A stretch of 64,000 bases of DNA from contig NZ_CP010836.1 of the NCBI RefSeq assembly GCF_000935025.1, positions 2,232,001-2,296,000 on the forward strand, written 5' to 3'. Positions 1-8,806 of the stretch are shown one piece after another. The position numbers and the translations under genes are program-made. The DNA comes from Sphingomonas hengshuiensis (GTDB lineage: Bacteria; Pseudomonadota; Alphaproteobacteria; Sphingomonadales; Sphingomonadaceae). Numbering within the stretch: the first letter of the stretch is position 1; every line of letters begins with the position of its first letter. Below the pieces are notes generated by a model. It worked only from the letters and a program-made list of their open reading frames with translations. It ran no database searches and was not told the DNA's origin.

Positions 1-46
1 CAATTTCCTGCGCGCCGCGGGCATCGATGCGAAGGCGCTGGCGTGA
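1..46 (+). CDS. trpG: Anthranilate synthase component II (glutamine amidotransferase), 3' end only
   Basis: Only the last 14 codons and a TGA stop (44-46) lie in the window. The tail is an Ala/Lys-rich C-terminus. The TGA overlaps the GTG start of trpD in a GTGA arrangement, which indicates translational coupling. The assignment to trpG rests on position: trpG normally precedes trpD-trpC in alphaproteobacteria. The visible residues alone cannot prove it. Confidence 0.5.
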   Translation, partial: NFLRAAGIDAKALA

Positions 47-1035
47 CGCGCATCGCGCTCCTCCCCGATCCGTCGTCGCCGCTTTCCCATGAAAGCGCCG
101 CGCAGGCGTTCGGCGACATCCTCGACGGCGCGGTGCCGCCCGAGGCGATCGAAGCCTTCCTCATCGCGCTCGCGATCCGCGGCGAGACCAGCGTCGAGAT
201 CGCCGAGGCCGCGCGCGCATTGCGGGCGCGGATGCTCGCGGTGACGGCGCCCCCCGGCGCGATCGACGTGTGCGGCACCGGCGGCGACGGCCATCACACG
301 CTCAACGTCTCGACCGCGGTCAGCCTCGTCGTCGCCGCCTGCGGCGTCCCCGTCGCCAAGCATGGCAACCGCGCCGCATCGTCCAAGGCAGGCGCCGCCG
401 ATACGCTCGAGGCACTCGGCCTCAACCTCGACCGCGCGACCGCCCGCGCCGAGGAATCGCTCCACGAACTCGGCATCGCCTTCCTCTTCGCACAGCACCA
501 CCATCCCGCGCTCGCCCCGATCGCGCCGATCCGCCGCCGCATCGGGCGCCGCACGATCTTCAACCTGATGGGGCCGCTCGCAAACCCCGCGCATGTCACG
601 CGCCAGCTCATCGGCATTGCCCGCCCCGACTATGCCGGCATCTATGCCGAGGCGCTCGTCCAGCTCGGCAGCGAGTCCGCAGCGGTGATTTCGGGCGAGG
701 ACGGGCTCGACGAACTGTCGACCGAAAGCGCGAGCGTGGTCGTCAATGTCGGCAGCGCCCGCCTCCCCACACGGATCGCGCCCGAGGATGCCGGGCTGCC
801 CCGCCACCCGCTCGCCGCGATTCGCGGCGGGGACGCCGCCCATAACGCCCTCGCGCTGCGCCGCCTGCTCCGGGGCGAGCCCGGCGCGTATCGCGACGCG
901 GTGCTGCTCAACGCCGCCGCCGCGCTGATGGTCGCGGGGCACGCCGACACGCTGGCCGAGGGCGCGGAGGACGCCGCCGAGGCGATCGACGCCGGGCTCG
1001 CCAACACGCTGCTCGATTGCTGGATCGCCTTTTGA
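43..1035 (+). CDS. trpD: Anthranilate phosphoribosyltransferase
   Basis: 330 residues, the normal TrpD length. It transfers phosphoribose from PRPP to anthranilate, the second step of tryptophan synthesis, in the cytosol. The glycine-rich PRPP-binding motif GTGGD is at residues 78-82, KHGNRA is near 106-111, and the [19 protein letters not shown] stretch typical of the family follows. It starts with GTG overlapping the trpG stop, and its own TGA overlaps the ATG of trpC (TGATG), so trpG-D-C is one coupled unit. No sequence oddity was seen. Confidence 0.96.
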   Translation: MTRIALLPDPSSPLSHESAAQAFGDILDGAVPPEAIEAFLIALAIRGETSVEIAEAARALRARMLAVTAPPGAIDVCGTGGDGHHTLNVSTAVSLVVAACGVPVAKHGNRAASSKAGAADTLEALGLNLDRATARAEESLHELGIAFLFAQHHHPALAPIAPIRRRIGRRTIFNLMGPLANPAHVTRQLIGIARPDYAGIYAEALVQLGSESAAVISGEDGLDELSTESASVVVNVGSARLPTRIAPEDAGLPRHPLAAIRGGDAAHNALALRRLLRGEPGAYRDAVLLNAAAALMVAGHADTLAEGAEDAAEAIDAGLANTLLDCWIAF

Positions 1036-1805
1036 TGCCGACTATTCTCGACCGCATCCTCGAAACCAAGCGCGCCGAAGTCGCCGAGCGCAAGGCGCAG
1101 CCCCAGCCGCGCCCCGCGCCCACTGCCCCGCGCGGGTTCAAGGCCGCGCTCGACGCAAAGGTCGCGGCGGGCGGCTATGGCCTGATCGCCGAGATCAAGA
1201 AGGCCAGCCCGTCCAAGGGGCTGATCCGCCCCGATTTCGATCCCCCCGCCCACGCCCGCGCCTATCAGGCCGGCGGCGCCGCCTGCCTGTCGGTCCTCAC
1301 CGACCGCGACTATTTCCAGGGGCATGAGGACTATCTGATCGCCGCGCGCGCCGCCTGCGCGCTGCCGGTGATCCGCAAGGATTTCATGGTCGACCCGTGG
1401 CAGGTCGAGGAGTCCCGCGCGATCGGCGCCGACGCGATCCTGATCATCGTCGCCGCGCTCGACAACGGCCAGATGGCGGAGATCGAGGCTGCTGCGATCG
1501 AACAGGGCATGGACGCCCTTGTCGAAGTCCATGACGCGCACGAGCTGGAGCGCGCATTGGCGCTGCGCTCGCGGCTGATCGGCGTGAACAACCGCAATCT
1601 CAAGACCTTCGAAGTCGATCTGCAAAAAACCTACGACCTTGTCCGCCACGCCCCCGCCGGCTGTACCTTCGTCGCCGAATCGGGGCTCACGACGCGCGCC
1701 GATCTCGACGCGATGGCCGAGCATGGCATCGCCTGCTTCCTGATCGGCGAGGCGCTGATGCGGCAGGACGATGTCGCGGCGGCGACGCGGGCGTTGGTCG
1801 GGTGA
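1035..1805 (+). CDS. trpC: Indole-3-glycerol phosphate synthase
   Basis: 256 residues from the ATG at 1035. An in-frame TTG at 1017 would extend it by six codons, but the ATG makes the usual TGATG overlap with trpD. It is a TIM-barrel enzyme that closes CdRP to indole-3-glycerol phosphate. Family motifs visible are [33 protein letters not shown] and VAESGL, which carry the catalytic Lys/Glu/Asn residues. It is monofunctional, with no TrpF domain attached. Its TGA overlaps the GTG start of moaC. Confidence 0.96.
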   Translation: MPTILDRILETKRAEVAERKAQPQPRPAPTAPRGFKAALDAKVAAGGYGLIAEIKKASPSKGLIRPDFDPPAHARAYQAGGAACLSVLTDRDYFQGHEDYLIAARAACALPVIRKDFMVDPWQVEESRAIGADAILIIVAALDNGQMAEIEAAAIEQGMDALVEVHDAHELERALALRSRLIGVNNRNLKTFEVDLQKTYDLVRHAPAGCTFVAESGLTTRADLDAMAEHGIACFLIGEALMRQDDVAAATRALVG

Positions 1806-2275
1806 CCGGGCTCACGCACCTCGACGAAAGCGGCGCCGCGCGCATGGTCGATGTCGGGGCCAAGCCCGTCACCCAGCGCGTCGCGGTAGCCACGGGCCGC
1901 ATCACCATGTCCGCCGAAGCCGCCGCCGCGATCGCCGCGGGCGCGGTGCAAAAGGGCGATGTCCTCGCCACCGCGCGGATTGCGGGGATCATGGCGGCGA
2001 AGAAGACCGCCGAGCTGATCCCGCTCTGCCACCCGCTGCCGCTGTCGAGCGTCACGATCGACCTCGCGACCGATGCATCCGGCGTCACCGTCACCGCGAC
2101 CGCAGCCACCGCGGCGCAGACCGGGGTCGAGATGGAGGCGCTCACTGCCGCCGGCGTCGCGCTGCTCACCGTCTATGACATGGCGAAGGCGCTCGACAAG
2201 GCGATGGTGATCGGCGGCGTCCGCCTGCTGTCGAAACGCGGCGGCAAGTCAGGCGACTGGACCGCGCCCGACTGA
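1802..2275 (+). CDS. moaC: Cyclic pyranopterin monophosphate synthase (molybdenum cofactor)
   Basis: 157 residues, normal for MoaC. It converts the MoaA product to cyclic pyranopterin monophosphate in molybdopterin synthesis. Conserved segments are [23 protein letters not shown] and the C-terminal [18 protein letters not shown]. The GTG start overlaps the trpC stop, so this cofactor gene is read from the tryptophan operon. In related genomes moeA and lexA often follow; here a convergent desaturase begins 3 bases after the stop, so moeA is not in this unit. Confidence 0.95.
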   Translation: MTGLTHLDESGAARMVDVGAKPVTQRVAVATGRITMSAEAAAAIAAGAVQKGDVLATARIAGIMAAKKTAELIPLCHPLPLSSVTIDLATDASGVTVTATAATAAQTGVEMEALTAAGVALLTVYDMAKALDKAMVIGGVRLLSKRGGKSGDWTAPD

Positions 2276-2278
2276 TCC

Positions 2279-3397
2279 TCAGCCTGCGCTGCGGACCTTC
2301 ATCGTGTTCGCCGCCAGCCGCCGAACCAGCCCGCTCAGCGTCGGATAGTTCGCCTTGTGATAGGCCGAGCTTTCCTCCAGCGCACCCGCCAGCCGGCGAT
2401 GCGCCTCGCTCAGCGAATGATAGGGCACGCCGGGCAGCAGATGGTGGAGCGCATGGTAGCGCAGCCCGACCGGCGCCCACAGATAGGGCAGGAAGCCCGG
2501 CGTCGGCACGTTGACGCTGTCGAGATATTGCGCGGTGACCGTCAGCGGCTCGCCCTCATTCTCCCACAGATGCGCGACCAGCGTCCGCACCTGGTTGATC
2601 ACCGCGACACCCGCGACGACGCCCAGATAGATGGCGAAAGCGCGCAGCGGGACCACCCCGGTGAACACCGCGGCAAGCAGCCCGATCGCGAACAGGCTGC
2701 ACGCCAGTTCCTGCCAGAACCACTGGGTCTTGAGTTCGCCCTCGGGCGCGCGGCGTTCGAACTTGGGGTTGATCTGGAGCCCCGAATAGCGCGCCACGAC
2801 GATGGTGCGCAGCTTGGGCGAAAGCAGCGACAACGGGCTGAGCACCGCGAAACGGACCAGCAGCGCGATCGGCGCAAGCACGGACACGATCAGGAACACC
2901 GGCAGCGTCCATGGCTTCATCAGCGCGAGCGGCAGATATTCGGGATCCTGATCGGTGCCATAGCGCGTGCGGGCATGGTGCAGGCTATGGACGCCCTCGT
3001 ACATGAACGACGGCAGCAGCAGCGGCACGCCGACCAGCGCGTTCCACCCGAAGCGGAAAAACGGCAGTTGCGCGTGCTTCACATGCGTCAGTTCGTGGAT
3101 GAACAGCCCGGCGCGATACAGCGCCAGGATCGCGACGATCGCGCCCAGCACCGCGACCAGCGGCGCCGGTGCGAGGATAGCAACCGCCAGCCCGGCATAG
3201 CCGACCAGCGCGGACGCAATGAAATCGCTCCAGTAGATCAACGGCTTCGGCGTATGCAGGTCGCGGGTCAGTTCGGCCGCCGCGCGCAGCATCGCCCGGT
3301 CGTCCGGCATCCCGGAAAGACGGACGCGCGCTGCCGGGGCCGGCGCCGGAGTCACGCCCTCTGCGGCGGACAAGTCGAGAGCAACGGATTTGGTCAT
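2279..3397 (-). CDS. Membrane fatty acid desaturase
   Basis: An integral-membrane di-iron desaturase of about 372 residues. It carries the three histidine boxes of the family: HELTH plus a following H, HSLHH, and a C-terminal HALHH followed by LLPGVPYHSL. Several hydrophobic stretches surround them. It would introduce double bonds into acyl chains of membrane lipids; the substrate cannot be told. The ATG at 3397 (MTKSVALD) is chosen. A GTG at 3403 and an ATG at 3409 are alternatives, and AAAGG at about 3412-3416 is best spaced for the GTG. It converges on moaC with a 3-base gap. Confidence 0.85.
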   Translation of the reverse strand: MTKSVALDLSAAEGVTPAPAPAARVRLSGMPDDRAMLRAAAELTRDLHTPKPLIYWSDFIASALVGYAGLAVAILAPAPLVAVLGAIVAILALYRAGLFIHELTHVKHAQLPFFRFGWNALVGVPLLLPSFMYEGVHSLHHARTRYGTDQDPEYLPLALMKPWTLPVFLIVSVLAPIALLVRFAVLSPLSLLSPKLRTIVVARYSGLQINPKFERRAPEGELKTQWFWQELACSLFAIGLLAAVFTGVVPLRAFAIYLGVVAGVAVINQVRTLVAHLWENEGEPLTVTAQYLDSVNVPTPGFLPYLWAPVGLRYHALHHLLPGVPYHSLSEAHRRLAGALEESSAYHKANYPTLSGLVRRLAANTMKVRSAG

Positions 3398-3565
3398 GAT
3401 CACAGCCATTGCCTTTAGATAGTGGCTTTCTGGTGGCATTACAGGGCCGTCGGGCGCGAACGCCGCCGCTCCCGGACAGCGCTTGACAGAGACCGGCCCA
3501 CGCAGGACTGCATTGCGCGTCATCAAGGACGCCCCGTTCCGGCGTCAAAAAAGGGCCGACACACC

Positions 3566-4729
3566 GTGACCAGCGCCGATATCCAGATCCGCCCCGTTTC
3601 GGGCAAGGCCGACACCAAGGCATTTATCGAGCTGGCCTATCGCCTCAACGGCGACGACCCGAATTGGGTCGCCCCGCTGCGCGCCGAAGTGGCGGCGACG
3701 ATCAGCCCGGCGAAGAATGGCTGGTTCAGCCACGCCGAGGCGCAATTGTTCCTGGCCGAGCGCGGCGGCATCGTGGTGGGGCGGATTTCGGCGCATATCG
3801 ATCGGCTGGCGCTCGAAATGCCCGCCGATCAGGGCTTTGGCCCCGGCACCGGCTTTTGGGGCATGTTCGATGCCGAGGATGCCGAGGTCGCGACGGCGCT
3901 GATCACGCGCGCCGAACAATGGCTGGCGGATAAGGGCATGACGCGCGCGCTCGGGCCGGTCAGCCTGTCGATCTGGGAAGAACCCGGCCTGCTGACCAAG
4001 GGACATGATCACTCGCCGACGGTGCTGATGGGCCACCACCCCGCCAAATACAAGGGCTGGATCGAAGCGCTGGGCTATGCGCCCGCAAAGACGCTGGTGA
4101 CCTTCGAAGTGCGGATCGATGCCCCCTTCCCGCCGCTGATCCAGCGCATCGTCGCAGCGGGCGAGAAGAATGCGCGGATCAAGATCCGCAAGGTGAACAA
4201 GGCGAAATTCGCCGAGGAGGCCGCGATCATCCTCGCGATCCTCAACGACGCATGGTCGGACAATTGGGGGTTCGTGCCGCTCACGCAGCCCGAGATCGAC
4301 GATGTCGGCAAGAAGCTGAAGCCGCTGGTGTTCGAGGACCTGATCATGATCGCCGAACTCGACGGCGAACCCGTCGCCTTCATGGTCACGCTTCCGGATC
4401 TCAACGAGCCGCTGAAGGGACTGAAGGGCTCGCTGCTGCCGTTCGGCTGGGCCAAGCTGCTGCTATGGCTGCGCAAGCCCAAGGCGAACACGATGCGCGT
4501 ACCCTTGATGGGCGTCGTCAAGCGATTGCAGGCGTCGCGTATGGCGAGCCAGCTCGCCTTCATGATGATCGAATATATTCGCCTGGCGGCGGTCGCCGAT
4601 TATGGCGCGACGCGCGGCGAGATTGGCTGGATCCTCGAGGACAACCAGGGAATGGTTGCCATTGCCCAGGCGATCGAGAGCCGCGTGAACCGCGAATATG
4701 TGATCTACCAGAAGCCGATTGCCGGCTGA
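3566..4729 (+). CDS. YghO-like conserved protein with GNAT-type C-terminal region
   Basis: 387 residues from the GTG at 3566, preceded by AAAAAAGGG at 3546-3554. The N-terminal part has the DDPNWVAPLR segment seen in the YghO-type family, and the middle has GPVSLSIWEEPGLL. The C-terminal half (EYIRLAAVADYGATRGEIGWILEDN) resembles an acetyltransferase fold. Substrate and role are unknown to me. It is a single gene whose 3' end is followed by nested hairpins. An in-frame extension to 3422 lacks a ribosome-binding site and codes a low-complexity arginine-rich tail, so it was not used. Confidence 0.7.
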   Translation: MTSADIQIRPVSGKADTKAFIELAYRLNGDDPNWVAPLRAEVAATISPAKNGWFSHAEAQLFLAERGGIVVGRISAHIDRLALEMPADQGFGPGTGFWGMFDAEDAEVATALITRAEQWLADKGMTRALGPVSLSIWEEPGLLTKGHDHSPTVLMGHHPAKYKGWIEALGYAPAKTLVTFEVRIDAPFPPLIQRIVAAGEKNARIKIRKVNKAKFAEEAAIILAILNDAWSDNWGFVPLTQPEIDDVGKKLKPLVFEDLIMIAELDGEPVAFMVTLPDLNEPLKGLKGSLLPFGWAKLLLWLRKPKANTMRVPLMGVVKRLQASRMASQLAFMMIEYIRLAAVADYGATRGEIGWILEDNQGMVAIAQAIESRVNREYVIYQKPIAG

Positions 4730-4742
4730 GGGGCTTTTTTGA

Positions 4743-4764
4743 GAATTCGCGAAATAGCGAATTC
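4743..4764. terminator. Small hairpin after the YghO-like gene
   Basis: An 8-bp perfect inverted repeat GAATTCGC / GCGAATTC with a 6-base loop begins 14 bases after the upstream stop codon. It is the first of three consecutive hairpins. A T-run (4735-4740) lies before it rather than after, so it is not a classic intrinsic terminator for the plus strand. Confidence 0.4.
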
Positions 4765-4766
4765 AG

Positions 4767-4848
4767 GCGGCACCGGCCCGCTCCCCCGCCCGGCCACCCA
4801 TAGAATACTGCCGTTGGGTGGCCGGGCGGGGGAGCGGGCCGGTGCCGC
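4767..4848. repeat. 34-bp perfect palindrome with 14-base loop
   Basis: The arms 4767-4800 and 4815-4848 are exact reverse complements and very GC-rich; the loop is 4801-4814. It lies between the 3' ends of two convergent genes. It could act as a bidirectional terminator or RNA-stabilising hairpin, or be a mobile intergenic palindrome. Only the symmetry is directly seen. Confidence 0.9.
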
Positions 4849-4849
4849 G

Positions 4850-4870
4850 AAATGCGCCACGGCGCATTTT
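4850..4870. terminator. Hairpin AAATGCGCC/GGCGCATTTT
   Basis: A 9-bp stem (4850-4858 with 4861-4869) and a 2-base spacer, followed on the plus strand by a T. On the minus strand it ends in AAA/TTT, so it could terminate either convergent transcript. It directly abuts the 34-bp palindrome. Confidence 0.5.
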
Positions 4871-4938
4871 CAAAACAGTCTCTGACACAACTGCTGTCCC
4901 GCGGCGGTCGCGTTCGATCCGCCGCGGGCTGCAGAGGT

Positions 4939-5202
4939 TTACTTGCGGATCGCGCGGACCGGATCGACGCCGGTGTCGGCAATCCACTGGGCGCGGGTCT
5001 TGCAGACCTTGGGCGAGCGCAGGATCGTGCCGGTCGAGACTTCCGAGGGGACGCAATAGCGCTGAACCTTGGGCGCGGGGGTTTCGGTGGGGGCAGGCTT
5101 GCCTTCTTCCCGTGCGGCGAATGCCGGGGCCGATGCGCCCGCGACGAGCGCGGCAGCGGCGAAGATCGAAGCGATGCGAGCGGTGGTGCGAATGGTGTTC
5201 AT
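4939..5202 (-). CDS. Small secreted protein of unknown function
   Basis: 87 residues from the ATG at 5202, preceded by AGAGGAG six bases upstream. An N-terminal signal peptide (hydrophobic core about residues 10-28, ending SAPAFAA) is followed by a Pro/Glu-rich linker and a conserved-looking tail with two cysteines (YCVPSEVSTGTIL and KVCKTRAQW). The two Cys could form a disulfide in the periplasm. Small proteins with this tail are familiar in sphingomonads, but no function is known to me. A longer start at 5268 adds a non-signal extension and is less likely. Confidence 0.7.
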   Translation of the reverse strand: MNTIRTTARIASIFAAAALVAGASAPAFAAREEGKPAPTETPAPKVQRYCVPSEVSTGTILRSPKVCKTRAQWIADTGVDPVRAIRK

Positions 5203-5453
5203 GTCCTGACTCCTCTGGATTTGGCAGACGTGGCAGGCGCTCCTTCGTGCCGTCTCCGCCTGTACCAAAGCTATTGCATCCCCCGTGCCAGTTTCATGAG
5301 TGTAATGATTTCAATAGCTTAGCCTGAACATGACAAGCGTGTTACCGCCATAATACAGCAATAGGCGCCAAGAGTTGGGAATTTTCCCGAATGGACTGTT
5401 CGGATCAGGACAGTTGGGCGTTCGGAACCGGGCAGTCGGGCCCGCAAGCGCTC

Positions 5454-6227
5454 TCAGGCGCGCAGGCTGACCCAGGTCGGGGCGTGATCGCTGGCCTTTT
5501 CGCGGCCGCGATACGCCTTGTCGACGCCCGCGCCGGTCAGCCGGTCGGCGGCCTGCGGGCTGAGCAGCAGATGGTCGATGCGAAACCCGGCATCGCGCTG
5601 CCACGCGCCCGCCTGATAGTCCCAGAAGGTCCACAGCCCGCCGCCGGGAAACCGGGTGCGCAGCGAATCGGTCCAGCCCTGGGCGAGCAGCGCGCGATAG
5701 CGCTGGCGCGATTCGGGCTGCATCAGCGCATCCTCGGCCATCGCACGGACCGAGAAGGTATCGTCGTCGTTCGGGATGACATTGAAATCGCCGGCGAGCA
5801 CCACCGGGCGCTCCTCGGCCAGCAACGCCCGCGCGCGCTCCGCCAGCCGGTCCATCCATTTGAGCTTATAGTCGAACTTCGGCCCCGGCTGCGGATTGCC
5901 GTTGGGCAGATAGATCGATGCGACGATCAGGTCGCCGATCTCGGTCTCGATATAGCGGCTATGCGCATCCTCGGGATCGCCCGCCAGCCCGCGTTGCCGC
6001 TCGACCGGCTGCGCGCCGCGCGCGAGCACGGCGACGCCGTTGAACCCCTTCTGCCCATGCCATACCGCGCCATAGCCGGCATCCTCGATGGGGCCGGTGG
6101 GCAGCGTCTCGTCGGCGCCCTTCAGTTCCTGGAGGCAGACGATGTCGGGCTTCTGCTCGTCGAGATACTCCAGCAGGCGCTCCATGCGCGCCTTGATCCC
6201 GTTCACATTGTAGCTGACGATCTTCAA
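5454..6227 (-). CDS. xth: Exodeoxyribonuclease III (AP endonuclease, exonuclease III family)
   Basis: 257 residues from a TTG at 6227, immediately before the canonical N-terminus KIVSYNVNGIKAR. Catalytic motifs visible are CLQELKG (metal-binding Glu), YLPNGN, GDFNVIPNDDD and the C-terminal SDHAP. It cleaves at abasic sites and degrades 3' ends in base excision repair. It starts 7 bases after the stop of the Fe-S carrier gene, so the two are probably co-transcribed. The longer open frame upstream is only the antisense of that gene. Confidence 0.93.
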   Translation of the reverse strand: MKIVSYNVNGIKARMERLLEYLDEQKPDIVCLQELKGADETLPTGPIEDAGYGAVWHGQKGFNGVAVLARGAQPVERQRGLAGDPEDAHSRYIETEIGDLIVASIYLPNGNPQPGPKFDYKLKWMDRLAERARALLAEERPVVLAGDFNVIPNDDDTFSVRAMAEDALMQPESRQRYRALLAQGWTDSLRTRFPGGGLWTFWDYQAGAWQRDAGFRIDHLLLSPQAADRLTGAGVDKAYRGREKASDHAPTWVSLRA

Positions 6228-6234
6228 GGCGGCG

Positions 6235-6576
6235 TCAGACCGAGAAGCTGGTGCCGCAGCCGCAGCCCGACGCGGCATTGGGATTGCCGACTGCGAAATG
6301 CGCGCCGCCCAGCGTATCGACGAAATCGACCTGCGCGCCGCGGACCAGGTCGAGGCTGACCGAATCGACCACCAGCCGGACGCCCTCGACTTCGGCGACG
6401 CTGTCATCGCTCTCGACGCCGTCGGACAGCGCGAACTTATACTGGAACCCCGAACAGCCGCCGCCTTCGACCGAAAGCCGCAGGATCGCGGGGCGCCCCT
6501 GCTTGGCCGCGATCGCGGCGACGCGCGCCGCGGCGGCGGGAGTGAGCGCTATGTCGGGCTGGGCGAGTGTCGTCAT
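6235..6576 (-). CDS. A-type iron-sulfur cluster carrier (ErpA/IscA family)
   Basis: 113 residues from the ATG at 6576. HesB/IscA-like fold with the three conserved cysteines: one in GGGCSGFQY and two in the C-terminal GCGCG. It delivers Fe-S clusters to apoproteins. The tail GGAHFAVGNPNAASGCGCG is diagnostic. It sits upstream of xth with a 7-base gap. ErpA and IscA cannot be separated on sequence inspection alone; ErpA is the more common stand-alone form. Confidence 0.9.
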   Translation of the reverse strand: MTTLAQPDIALTPAAAARVAAIAAKQGRPAILRLSVEGGGCSGFQYKFALSDGVESDDSVAEVEGVRLVVDSVSLDLVRGAQVDFVDTLGGAHFAVGNPNAASGCGCGTSFSV

Positions 6577-6647
6577 CCGGTGAAGATAGGCGCGCGGGGA
6601 TCGCGAAGCAATGCGCGGAGCGGTACCGACAGGCCCCCAAAACGATA

Positions 6648-6675
6648 GGGGCGGCCTCATGGACCGCCCCCTTAT
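6648..6675 (-). terminator. Intrinsic terminator after the M23 peptidase gene
   Basis: A GC-rich stem GGGGCGG / CCGCCCC (6648-6654 with 6664-6670) is followed on the minus strand by a short T-run (plus-strand AAAA at 6640-6643). It lies 23 bases past the peptidase stop and before the Fe-S carrier gene, so those genes are separate units. Confidence 0.65.
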
Positions 6676-6697
6676 CCTCCCCTGCAAACCGGAAAGC

Positions 6698-7879
6698 TTA
6701 TTTGGCGGGACCGCCCACCCCGCCCTGTGCGTGCGCCGCGGCCAGATATTCGCCGGTCTGCAGGAACGGGACCGGGTTGACCGCACGACCATCGACCCGG
6801 ACTTCATAATGGAGGTGGCTGCCGGTCGAACGCCCGGTCGAGCCCATCAGCCCGATCAACTGGCCGCGATGGACGCGGGTATTGTCGGCGACGAGGATCT
6901 TCGAAAGATGGCCATAGCGCGTCTCGATGCCGCGGCCATGGTTGAGCTGGACCAGATTGCCATAGCCGCCCTGCCGACCGGCATGGCTGACGACGCCATC
7001 GGCGGTCGCGTAAATCGGCGTGCCGATCGCGCCCGGAATATCGACGCCTGCGTGCATCGCGGCGGTGCCGCGGAACGGGTCGGAGCGGACGCCGAAGCTC
7101 GACGTGAAGACGACCTTGTCGACCGGCTGCATCGACGGGACCGAGATCACCGTCTGCTCGAGCATGTCGAGCTTCTTCCAGGTCTGGAACAGCGCGCGGA
7201 ACTGGGCGTCGGCGCTTTCGGCGCTGGCGGAGTCGGTGGCGTCGTCGCTGTCGACCGGCTCATAGGGGCCGCCCATGCCGCCCTGGACCATCGCGAACCG
7301 CTCGGGCGCGAGGCCCAGGCGGCGGAGATGCACGGCGGTCTGGGCATAGCGGGCCTCACCCGCGGCGCGTGCCTTGCCGGCGAGCGCGACCTGGCGCGCC
7401 TCGACCTGGCGGAGCGGTGCGAGCACTTCGTCGGCGACGGCGCTGGTGCGCGGTGCCGCGGCGGGAACTTCGCTGGTGATCGCGTTGCGGTCGCCCTTGC
7501 CCGAAAGCACGGCGGAAATCAGCGCCTGCCGCTGCTCAACCCGCGCCGCCTGAAGCTTCGCCGCCTCCTTGGCGGCGGCAATATCAGCACGCATCGCTTC
7601 AAACTGCGCCCGCATCCGAGAAACCTGCGCCTCGGGCGAAGTCGGCATGTCGGTCACGCCGCTGATCTGGATCGCGCCGACCATCGCCTGCGCGACGCCA
7701 TAGCCCGAGAATGCGACGGTAATCGTGGCGACTCCGGCGAGAAACGCCTGGGTCCGGCCCGCAATGCTGAACCGGCGCAGATCGCGCCCGTCGTGAAAAA
7801 TGAAATCTCGGGTGGTAAAAAAAGATCGGAACCGCTCGGTGAGGTTCGCATTATCATTGGTGTTCGACGCGTTAGCCAT
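6698..7879 (-). CDS. M23 (LytM) family peptidoglycan endopeptidase with membrane anchor
   Basis: 393 residues from the ATG at 7879. A cytoplasmic N-terminus is followed by one membrane segment (about residues 45-68), an Ala/Arg/Gln-rich region likely to form a coiled coil, and a C-terminal LytM domain. Zinc and catalytic motifs are AGVDIPGAIGTP, YGHLS and HLHYEV. It would cleave peptide cross-links or regulate other hydrolases during growth or division. It has its own terminator, and 109 bases separate it from the upstream DUF455 gene. Confidence 0.9.
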   Translation of the reverse strand: MANASNTNDNANLTERFRSFFTTRDFIFHDGRDLRRFSIAGRTQAFLAGVATITVAFSGYGVAQAMVGAIQISGVTDMPTSPEAQVSRMRAQFEAMRADIAAAKEAAKLQAARVEQRQALISAVLSGKGDRNAITSEVPAAAPRTSAVADEVLAPLRQVEARQVALAGKARAAGEARYAQTAVHLRRLGLAPERFAMVQGGMGGPYEPVDSDDATDSASAESADAQFRALFQTWKKLDMLEQTVISVPSMQPVDKVVFTSSFGVRSDPFRGTAAMHAGVDIPGAIGTPIYATADGVVSHAGRQGGYGNLVQLNHGRGIETRYGHLSKILVADNTRVHRGQLIGLMGSTGRSTGSHLHYEVRVDGRAVNPVPFLQTGEYLAAAHAQGGVGGPAK

Positions 7880-7988
7880 GTGTCCCCGGCAAGTCACGGA
7901 AGCAGCACCGAATTGCGACCCGGTGTGGTGCCTCAAGTCCCCAATGTCGCAGCAGCAGCCCCTCCGCCTCTGGACACCATGGTTTTGG

Positions 7989-8798
7989 TCAGACCCGCGC
8001 GTCGCCCGCAAGGGGCTGATAATATTCTCGCGTCAGACCGGCTGCGAACCGCGCCGAGTCGTTGAACGGAGGCTTAATCAATCCGCGAAAATACGTGGTC
8101 ACCAGCTGTCGCCAGGTTATTTCGGGTTCGAAACTGTCGCGCTTGCAGGCCGATTCGAACCAAAATGTCCCCGCGCGGACATGCCGCACCTCATCCTTTA
8201 AAATCCGCGCGAGGATTCGCGCCGTCACCGAATCACCCGCCGCTTCGAAGCGCTCGATCGTGCCCGGCGTCACGTCGAGCCCGCGCGCCTCGAGCACCAT
8301 CGGCACGATTGCCAGCCGCGCGAGCGGATCGTGCGCCGTCACCGCCGCGGCGTCCCACAGCCCGTCATGCGCGGGCATCGCGCCATAGCGACTGCCAAGC
8401 TGGCGCAGCCGCCGGTCAAGCAGCGCGAAATGCATCGCCTCATCGGCGCCGACCTTCATCCAGTCATCGGTGAAGCCGCGCCCGAACTGGCCACCGAACC
8501 GCCCGATCATGTCGAATGCGAGGTCGATCGCGACGAACTCGATATGCGCGAGCGCGTGGATCAGCGCGATCCGTCCGCGTTCGGAGCCGCCCTTGCCCCG
8601 CCGCGGCATCCGGTTGGGCGGCAGCAGTTCGGGCGCCGCGGGTCGCGCAGGCCGATCGGGCATCGCCACATCGAACCGATGCGCCAGCCGCCCCAGTCGC
8701 CATTCGCGCGCGGCGAAGCGCGCCGCCATCGTCTTCGCGCGCGGATCGTCCGCATCGAGCACCGCCCGCACGGCTTCGGCGACACTGCGTTGCGGCAT
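7989..8798 (-). CDS. DUF455 ferritin-like protein
   Basis: 269 residues from the ATG at 8798 (a TTG at 8801 is possible). Helical protein with ferritin-like carboxylate/histidine pairs: ALAHIEFVAIDLAFD, GADEAMHFALLDRRL, LEARGLDVTP and KDEVRHVRAGTFWFE, which fit an EH...EH di-iron site. Function is unassigned; a redox or tRNA-modifying role by analogy with MiaE-like folds would be speculative. It follows bcp with an 8-base gap, so it belongs to the glnE-bcp unit. Confidence 0.8.
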   Translation of the reverse strand: MPQRSVAEAVRAVLDADDPRAKTMAARFAAREWRLGRLAHRFDVAMPDRPARPAAPELLPPNRMPRRGKGGSERGRIALIHALAHIEFVAIDLAFDMIGRFGGQFGRGFTDDWMKVGADEAMHFALLDRRLRQLGSRYGAMPAHDGLWDAAAVTAHDPLARLAIVPMVLEARGLDVTPGTIERFEAAGDSVTARILARILKDEVRHVRAGTFWFESACKRDSFEPEITWRQLVTTYFRGLIKPPFNDSARFAAGLTREYYQPLAGDARV

Positions 8799-8806
8799 CA
8801 AGGTGC

